10,018 nt of DNA. Source: JALEFZ01 sp039817415. Lineage in GTDB: Bacteria; Bacteroidota; Bacteroidia; J057. The position numbers and the translations under genes are program-made. Every line of letters starts with the position of its first letter. Position 1 is the first letter of the stretch. Shown here piece by piece: positions 5,409 through 10,018 of this stretch. Below the pieces are notes generated by a model. The model had not been told where the DNA came from, ran no database searches, and worked only from the letters and a program-made list of their open reading frames with translations. The stretch is from NCBI GenBank assembly GCA_039817415.1, contig JBCBVV010000092.1, positions 1 to 10,018 of the forward strand, read 5' to 3'.

Positions 5409-6599
5409 ATGCGTACCCTAAAATTATTCAGCAGCTTGCTGTTCTTCTTATTCGCTGTCCTTTCCCTAAATGCCCAAAACAGAATCAACTCAAATGCCAA
5501 TGGTGTTTCAGTATCCTTCCATCAAATCAACTGGTTGGCAGGAGAAGATGGTAAAGGGCGAAACCCCATCAACAACTCTTTTGTAGGAGAAGCTTTCTTC
5601 TCGTTTTCAAGGCCTGCTGCTAATATGATGGTAGGTAAAATAGCCTACATCAACATCCTAACACGTATCAATGGAAAACAAGAATGGTCTGTCCAAAACC
5701 TTCCTGTTCAATTTCCTAGCCTAAATCGAATGTTGACCTCTAAACTGGCCACACATTTCAACTTAGGTGTGAGAAATGGTCAGGCAATCCGATCTATTTC
5801 CTATTCCCTATCTGTAACAGCCAATCCGCTAGCTGCTGCCCCTGCTGGCAACATGGCCCAAGCCCAGGTAAAGGCCATCAACTTCAAAGCTGGAGGCAGA
5901 AATGGTCGCTTTGTTCCTTTCCCCAATGACCTACCAAAAGCCTTTGTAGGCGTCAGGGCACCTGCTGGAGGAGGTCCCCTAGCTGGAATCAAAATTGGAA
6001 CCACCAAGGTTGGGGGTAAAGGTATTGCCAAAATCGTGGAAGATCCCATGGGCTGTGTCCCTTCTTCCCTAGCTAGGTCTATCCATTATCTAAAACCCAA
6101 TGGATTGACAACTACCCCCCAACAAACCTACGAAGACTTAAAAGAACCCTTGGGATGGACAGAGGCAGGAGGTGTCCCACCAGGAGATATTGTAAAAGGA
6201 AAAAATGCCTTTACCAAAGCCAATAATCTCCCTATTACCACTACGGCATGGGCAACTCCAAAAACCAATAGTGATCCTTCGACTAAGGGAATCAGAATCT
6301 CGAGGCGTATGAATTGGACGCAGTTTTTCGATGGTCTGGTTTCAGAACTCAACAAAGGAGCTGACATTGAAATTCTCATTCGATCTGTGAGAGACCCCCT
6401 AATGTTTCATCTCGCAATGATTACCAGTGTGACTGTACTGCCTTCCGGTAAGGCCATCGTAACGATTGTAGAAAATGACAGCCAAGGAACACCTGGTACA
6501 GAAACCAACAAAGAGAAAACCCTGGTATTTGATCCATCTCTAGGAAGATTCTCAGGTACCTATAATTATGATATCATGCTCGCGATTATCGAGAAATAG
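5409..6599 (+). CDS. Secreted protein of unknown family, possible papain-like cysteine-peptidase fold
   Basis: A 396-residue exported protein I do not recognise. The ATG at 5409 gives a clean signal peptide (M-R-T-L-K-L-F, hydrophobic, then S-L-N-A-Q near 19-23). A TTG at 5379 would add ten polar residues and is not preferred. Residues 25-205 look beta-rich (S-V-S-F-H-Q-I-N-W, V-G-K-I-A-Y-I-N-I-L), with an Ala/Pro/Gly-rich stretch at 138-150 and a G-rich segment 180-205. Residues 206-396 carry three features in the right order for a papain/C39-like thiol peptidase: G-C216-V-P-S-S-L-A-R-S-I-H-Y-L (Cys at a helix start), F-H334-L-A-M-I-T-S-V, and I-V-E-N356-D357-S-Q-G. This catalytic reading is inference. 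It ends 27 bases before the stem of a hairpin terminator. Confidence 0.65.
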   Translation: MRTLKLFSSLLFFLFAVLSLNAQNRINSNANGVSVSFHQINWLAGEDGKGRNPINNSFVGEAFFSFSRPAANMMVGKIAYINILTRINGKQEWSVQNLPVQFPSLNRMLTSKLATHFNLGVRNGQAIRSISYSLSVTANPLAAAPAGNMAQAQVKAINFKAGGRNGRFVPFPNDLPKAFVGVRAPAGGGPLAGIKIGTTKVGGKGIAKIVEDPMGCVPSSLARSIHYLKPNGLTTTPQQTYEDLKEPLGWTEAGGVPPGDIVKGKNAFTKANNLPITTTAWATPKTNSDPSTKGIRISRRMNWTQFFDGLVSELNKGADIEILIRSVRDPLMFHLAMITSVTVLPSGKAIVTIVENDSQGTPGTETNKEKTLVFDPSLGRFSGTYNYDIMLAIIEK

Positions 6600-6625
6600 T
6601 GGGCTATTCCTTTAATACTAAGGGA

Positions 6626-6664
6626 AAAGCAGGCCATTACCCAAAGAAGGTAGTGGCCTGCTTT
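6626..6664. terminator. Strong bidirectional hairpin terminator
   Basis: AAAGCAGGCCATTACC (6626-6641) pairs with GGTAGTGGCCTGCTTT (6649-6664), 16 positions with a single G-T wobble, around a seven-base loop. The A-rich 5' side and T-rich 3' side work in both directions. It separates the convergent stops at 6599 (rightward) and 6687 (leftward). Confidence 0.85.
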
Positions 6665-6686
6665 CCAACATCTGGATATAGGATTT

Positions 6687-7736
6687 TTAGATCAGCTTAT
6701 GGTCAATCATAAACTGAAATGAGTCGTTCATCGTTTCCTGCATGGGACGATAGCTCGCACCCAACTCTCGTCGACTTTTGCTGTTGTCGGATTTGATTTC
6801 CTTGTTGACATTGTTGCGAATGTATCTCCTATTCAATGACTTATTGATCATAGGTCCAAATGCTAGCAATAACCATTTTGGAATGGCACCCTTAGGTAAA
6901 GGATAGTCCTTTCCGTAGGTAGGAGCTAGGCTAAGGGCTAATCCTAAGAGGGAGGTATCATGAGCAGTAGACAAATATCTTCCCTTGGCTTCGGCATTGT
7001 AACCAGCAGCAAAATGAATGTCTGCCAGATCACGAACATCCACCATTCCAAAGGGCAACTTGGGCGCACCTGATTTCAAGGTACCATCTCCCATTTGCTT
7101 GAGGATATTAAAGGTTTCGGAGGTAATCAAATTTGGGGTGAGGGAGGGTCCAAGAACAAAGGTTGGATTAACGGCAACCAAATCCCATTGATCTTGTGCC
7201 TCTGCCATCTCCCAAGCTGCTTTTTCGGCTTCTACTTTGGAGTATGAATAAGGTTGGTAATCAAGAGAGGCGTTGGTATTCCAATCTTTTTCAGATAGGA
7301 CACGGCCCTCAATATCGCTAGCATCACAATACATCGCCACAGCAGATGACGTTAGCACGACTCTTTTGACAGAGTTGGTTTTATTGGCAGTCTCCAATAC
7401 ATTTCTTGTCCCTTTTACAGCTGGATCAACCAGTTCTTTTTGGGGATCTTTGAAATTGGAGATAAAGGGAGAAGCTGTATGAAAGACCAACTCGCAGCCT
7501 TCCATCGCTTGAGCGTAAGAGCCTTCCACCAATAGGTCAGACTTAAAGAATTTGATCTCGCCTGCTGCCTTAGAAGCGATCTCCTTGAGGTGTCCTACTT
7601 TTTTTTCATTCTCAGGATTTCTTACAGCAGCATGAACGGTGATTCCTTCATCCAGTAATTTTTTTACAATCCAGCCAGCCACGAAACCAGTAGCTCCTGT
7701 GATCATTACTGGTTTGGATTTGTCAATTTGAGTCAT
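6687..7736 (-). CDS. NAD(P)-dependent SDR reductase/epimerase, dihydroflavonol-4-reductase-like
   Basis: A 349-residue extended short-chain dehydrogenase/reductase. The Rossmann motif T-G-A-T-G-F-V-A-G (13-21) opens the protein. Arg39 in A-A-V-R-N-P sits where DFR-type enzymes bind the 2'-phosphate of NADPH, so NADPH is the likely cofactor. Also seen are D67-L (end of beta3), H-T-A-S-P-F (86-91), V-x-L-T-S-S-A-V (127-133) with the catalytic Ser, and Y163-x-x-x-K167. The N-P-T-F-V-L-G-P-S motif (190-198) is typical of the DFR/cinnamoyl-CoA-reductase branch, which reduces aldehydes or ketones on varied substrates. The substrate here is not determinable. It is cytoplasmic with no signal peptide. 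A weak -7-like TGTGTTTG (7758-7765, minus strand) lies 21 bases before the ATG. The hairpin at 6626-6664 follows the gene. Confidence 0.9.
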   Translation of the reverse strand: MTQIDKSKPVMITGATGFVAGWIVKKLLDEGITVHAAVRNPENEKKVGHLKEIASKAAGEIKFFKSDLLVEGSYAQAMEGCELVFHTASPFISNFKDPQKELVDPAVKGTRNVLETANKTNSVKRVVLTSSAVAMYCDASDIEGRVLSEKDWNTNASLDYQPYSYSKVEAEKAAWEMAEAQDQWDLVAVNPTFVLGPSLTPNLITSETFNILKQMGDGTLKSGAPKLPFGMVDVRDLADIHFAAGYNAEAKGRYLSTAHDTSLLGLALSLAPTYGKDYPLPKGAIPKWLLLAFGPMINKSLNRRYIRNNVNKEIKSDNSKSRRELGASYRPMQETMNDSFQFMIDHKLI

Positions 7737-7858
7737 GAGTTTTTGTTAAGGGGTTTTCAAACACAAGAGCTAAGTCGAATCAATTGTTCAAAAATTGCAG
7801 AACAACTAATTTTCCTAGCCTAGCCTTCCTGAGCAAGCGAAAGTCTCATGAGGAAAGC

Positions 7859-8812
7859 TTAAAACGAACGATGTAGATATTGAAATATAACCTGCTCTGA
7901 CCAGGAAATCTTTCCACCTAAATAGGAGAAACCTACATGCCCCCCATAAGTGGTAAAAATGGATTCAATGAGGGGATTTTGCTTCAATACTTCCTCGTAC
8001 TTATCAGGCATTAAGAAGGGATCGTCTAGGGCATTGATAATCAAACTAGGGACCTTAATATTGGCTAGAACCGTTTTACATGAGCATTGGGTGTAGTAAT
8101 CCATGGCATCTTTGTAGCCAGCAATGGGCCCTGTAAACATATCATCGAAGTCCTTGATCTTTTTGATCTTTTTTAGCTTCTCCAGGGTGTACATCTCTGG
8201 AAACTGCTCCATCTTGAGCTTGACTTTTTCTTTCAAACTGCGCAAGAACATCTGTACATAAATCGCGTTGAAAGCCTTACCATCAAGCGCTTGACTACAT
8301 TTTGCCAGGTCAATGGGAACAGACACCCCAACAATGGACTTGATATGCGGATGGAGATGAGTTCCTTTTTCACCTGCATATCGAAGGGCAAGGTTTCCTC
8401 CCAAACTAAACCCAACCAACACTACCTCTTCATACTCCTCTACAAAGTCTTGTAAGACAAAATCCACATCATCTGTAGCTCCTGCATGGTACACCCGCAT
8501 TTGACGATTGATCTCCCCGCTACAGGATCGATAGTTAATGGCAGCGATGTCCCAGCCTGCCGCATGGAGAAGTTTCCCTATTCCCAATATGTAACTCCCA
8601 TGACTGGAGGATTCCAATCCATGCAAGAGATAAGCTATCCTTTTGTTTCCCGATTTGACATAATCCAGGTCGATAAAATCGTCATCTACTGTGGTGAGCC
8701 TTTTCCGCTTGTAGGGCAAGATGGGATTAAGCCTACGTTTTAAGTCCGAATAAATGGTATTGCTATCGCCATTTCTCAGGAGAAGGGAGGGTTTGTAGGG
8801 AGGGAAAGTCAT
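7859..8812 (-). CDS. YheT-like alpha/beta hydrolase (ABHD1/3, EMB8 group)
   Basis: 317 residues from the ATG at 8812. A TTG at 8830 would add six residues and is less likely, as M-T-F-P-P-Y-K-P matches the usual opening of the family. Landmarks are L-L-H-G-L-E-S-S (62-69, oxyanion side), N-Y-R-S-C-S-G-E-I-N (93-102), nucleophile G-F-S136-L-G-G-N-L, N-A-L-D-D-P-F with Asp263/264, and G-G-H292-V-G-F. All three catalytic positions are present. These proteins are single-domain cytoplasmic or membrane-associated hydrolases near 320 residues; eukaryotic relatives act on lipids, and the bacterial substrate is uncertain. Residues 175-240 form the Lys-rich helical cap. The gene follows the histidine kinase by 64 bases and has its own promoter (8839-8870), so it may be independently expressed. 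There are 122 bases between its stop and the SDR start. Confidence 0.9.
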   Translation of the reverse strand: MTFPPYKPSLLLRNGDSNTIYSDLKRRLNPILPYKRKRLTTVDDDFIDLDYVKSGNKRIAYLLHGLESSSHGSYILGIGKLLHAAGWDIAAINYRSCSGEINRQMRVYHAGATDDVDFVLQDFVEEYEEVVLVGFSLGGNLALRYAGEKGTHLHPHIKSIVGVSVPIDLAKCSQALDGKAFNAIYVQMFLRSLKEKVKLKMEQFPEMYTLEKLKKIKKIKDFDDMFTGPIAGYKDAMDYYTQCSCKTVLANIKVPSLIINALDDPFLMPDKYEEVLKQNPLIESIFTTYGGHVGFSYLGGKISWSEQVIFQYLHRSF

Positions 8813-8838
8813 AGCTATCGTTTGTCGCAAATAGGGAT

Positions 8839-8870
8839 CAAAGATAGGGCAAGAAGTACCAATCCATCAA
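8839..8870 (-). promoter_or_regulatory. Bacteroidota-type promoter of the YheT-like hydrolase
   Basis: Read on the minus strand: TTG (8870-8868), 21 bases, then TATCTTTG (8846-8839). This fits TTG - N17-23 - TAnnTTTG. The -7 element is 26 bases before the ATG at 8812, in the short gap after the histidine-kinase stop. Confidence 0.65.
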
Positions 8871-8876
8871 GCCTGT

Positions 8877-9626
8877 CTACGAAAAGGAAATTTCAGCCTT
8901 TAGCCCTTTCCCAGGAGCAGAATGATATTCCCAACTTCCATCTACCATTTTTAGGCGACTTTCAATATTGTTCATTCCTAGTCCTTTGGTGGCCTTTTCC
9001 TTGTCAAATCCCTTTCCATCATCCTTATACTGGAAGGTATAGGCCTCCTTTTCCTTCAAAAAATGTAGGCTTACGTTTTTCGACTCACCATGAAGAAGAG
9101 AGTTTTTGACTAACTCCTGCACGATCCGAAATAGATTAAGGGCTTTGTTGTTATCTGTGACGGCTTCCCCTAAGTCTTCGATCTGCATATCAAATTGAAG
9201 GAAACCTGTTGTTTCATATCCTTCTTTGAGTTCCTCTAGTGCAGCTTCGAGTCCGAACTTTTCCAAGGTGGGAGGAAGAAGTTCGTGTGAAATTCGTCGG
9301 GTGGTATCAATGGTAATATTGATGACTTGCTCAATCAATTCAAGAGTATCGCCTGGGAGTTTTTTCTTCAAGCGTTGGATATGTAGATGAGCTACGTTGA
9401 GCTTAGAACCAACATCATCATGGAGTTCCTGCGCAATGCGGTTTCTCTCCTCTTCTTGTGCCATGATGACTTCATGTAGAATACGCTCTTGTGCATCTAG
9501 TTTTTCATTCAAGATTCTTCGTTGAGACCTGTTGTAAAAAGCGATAAGGGTAATCGCCATACTCAGCATCAAAGTTATACCGAGGGCAATTAAAATGAAG
9601 ATTTCCTGATCCTTGATAGCATCCAT
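8877..9626 (-). CDS. Membrane-bound sensor histidine kinase (HisKA_3 / HATPase_c, NarX/LiaS/DesK type)
   Basis: A 249-residue kinase with one transmembrane helix (about 9-31), a coiled-coil linker (33-60), and the HisKA_3 phospho-acceptor segment E-E-E-R-N-R-I-A-Q-E-L-H69-D-D-V-G-S-K-L. The ATPase domain follows with an N-box I-V-Q-E-L-V-K-N175-S-L-L-H-G, a G1 box D-D-G-K-G-F-D (202-208) and a G2 box G-L-G-M-N-N-I (215-221). It has no extracellular sensor domain, so sensing must come through the helix or a partner. Its partner regulator would be expected to be a LuxR-type DNA-binding protein, but none lies in the window. The gene starts within the 3' end of the upstream membrane-protein gene (37-base overlap), so translation of the two is likely coupled and that protein is a candidate signal input. 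Confidence 0.92.
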   Translation of the reverse strand: MDAIKDQEIFILIALGITLMLSMAITLIAFYNRSQRRILNEKLDAQERILHEVIMAQEEERNRIAQELHDDVGSKLNVAHLHIQRLKKKLPGDTLELIEQVINITIDTTRRISHELLPPTLEKFGLEAALEELKEGYETTGFLQFDMQIEDLGEAVTDNNKALNLFRIVQELVKNSLLHGESKNVSLHFLKEKEAYTFQYKDDGKGFDKEKATKGLGMNNIESRLKMVDGSWEYHSAPGKGLKAEISFS

Positions 9627-9988
9627 ATGCTAATGAGAATTAATACTTGGAAGATAACATTCAAAAAGACGTTAATCTGCCAGAAAAGATTGACAAAATC
9701 TGTTGTCTCCAAAACATTTCCAGACATAAAAATAAACAGACTCCCTGAATAGAAAATAAGAATTGCAGCGTTTACTAAATTATTTGCCCTTGAAAATTTA
9801 TTGGGAGGGTTAAGCATAAATATGTATGCAATCGAAAAAGAAATAATGATAACCTGAACTAGTGTTTTTGCATATGAATTATAGATAAAAATACTTTGAA
9901 GGAATACAGAATTCAGAATAATTAGCAGACTAATAAAGGAAACAAATGCTGTAAATACCCAAGGCTCAAGGCCTTTAAATATACCCAT
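9590..9988 (-). CDS. Four-helix integral membrane protein, start uncertain (runs into window edge palindrome)
   Basis: 132 residues if started at the ATG at 9988, with four hydrophobic helices at about 10-30, 41-59, 71-89 and 103-124 and a basic tail R-I-R-K-S. No family is recognised. It lies immediately upstream of the histidine kinase and overlaps it by 37 bases, a context suggesting a sensing or anchoring partner. The first eight codons form the left arm of a perfect palindrome. The frame stays open upstream to the last base of the window, so the true start and the upstream sequence are not reliable. The region is much richer in A/T than its neighbours (about 29% GC over 9721-9960 by hand count), partly from hydrophobic codons such as ATA, ATT and TTT. 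Confidence 0.65.
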   Translation of the reverse strand: MGIFKGLEPWVFTAFVSFISLLIILNSVFLQSIFIYNSYAKTLVQVIIISFSIAYIFMLNPPNKFSRANNLVNAAILIFYSGSLFIFMSGNVLETTDFVNLFWQINVFLNVIFQVLILISIWMLSRIRKSSF

Positions 9989-10018
9989 TTTAAAATGGGT
10001 ATATTTAAAGGCCTTGAG
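9965..10018. repeat. Perfect 54-bp palindrome at the window end (27-bp arms, no loop)
   Basis: The 27 bases at 9965-9991 are followed directly by their exact reverse complement at 9992-10018, where the window ends. The left arm is coding sequence (minus strand, first codons of the membrane protein), so the right arm repeats ATG-GGT-ATA-TTT on the plus strand. Perfect symmetry with no spacer, ending exactly at the sequence edge, is typical of a fold-back artefact. A real inverted duplication or hairpin end is possible but less likely. Confidence 0.95.

Noticed and set aside
5801..6379. Leftward open frames opposite the secreted unknown gene
   Set aside because: Low-complexity Pro/Ala/Leu content typical of antisense frames; the rightward frame has a signal peptide and ends before a terminator.
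8813..8830. Upstream TTG start for the YheT-like hydrolase
   Set aside because: It adds six residues with no family match and lies close to the predicted transcription start; the ATG at 8812 fits the family opening.
9965..10018. Palindrome as an intrinsic terminator or operator
   Set aside because: It has no loop, covers the first codons of the adjacent gene and stops exactly at the window edge, so a fold-back artefact or structural duplication explains it better.

Overview
The window looks like chromosomal DNA from a member of the phylum Bacteroidota, most likely an aquatic Cytophagia- or Saprospiria-type organism. The genus cannot be fixed from sequence alone. Four things point this way: start codons without Shine-Dalgarno sequences; several upstream matches to the TAnnTTTG -7 element typical of the phylum; a protein pairing the Bacteroidota-style Cys-rich N-terminal motif with a carboxypeptidase-regulatory-like beta-sandwich; and a lipoprotein with an FGE-sulfatase (SUMF1) domain. 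No rRNA, tRNA, CRISPR array, transposase or integrase was seen.

Layout. Positions 1-3673 hold a rightward run of five genes: the tail of a GNAT acetyltransferase, a secreted alpha/beta hydrolase, a small secreted protein with Asp-rich calcium-loop-like motifs, a membrane-anchored CarboxypepD_reg-like protein, and an FGE-like lipoprotein. A bidirectional hairpin terminator (3691-3726) separates this run from a leftward gene (3744-4706) whose product is a secreted phage-tail-collar (microcystin-dependent-protein) fold with an F-type fucose-lectin domain inserted in it. Divergent from that gene, after a clear promoter, are a small FHA-domain protein (4957-5307) and a secreted protein of unknown family with a possible Cys/His/Asn-Asp catalytic set (5409-6599). 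A second hairpin terminator (6626-6664) separates these from a leftward block: a dihydroflavonol-reductase-like SDR (6687-7736), a YheT-like alpha/beta hydrolase (7859-8812) with its own promoter, a NarX/LiaS-type sensor histidine kinase (8877-9626), and a four-helix membrane protein that overlaps the kinase and is open to the window edge.

How the parts relate. Six of the first seven complete genes encode exported, lipidated or membrane proteins, so the left two thirds is an envelope/secretome neighbourhood rather than a metabolic pathway. The right third is housekeeping-like (reductase, hydrolase) plus a signalling pair. The kinase has no response regulator inside the window.

The two most notable signals are the lectin-in-tail-collar fusion and a perfect 54-bp palindrome (9965-10018) that ends exactly at the window edge and folds back on the first codons of the last gene. 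The second is most simply read as an assembly or chimeric-read fold-back. No complete new defence or mobile system was recognised.
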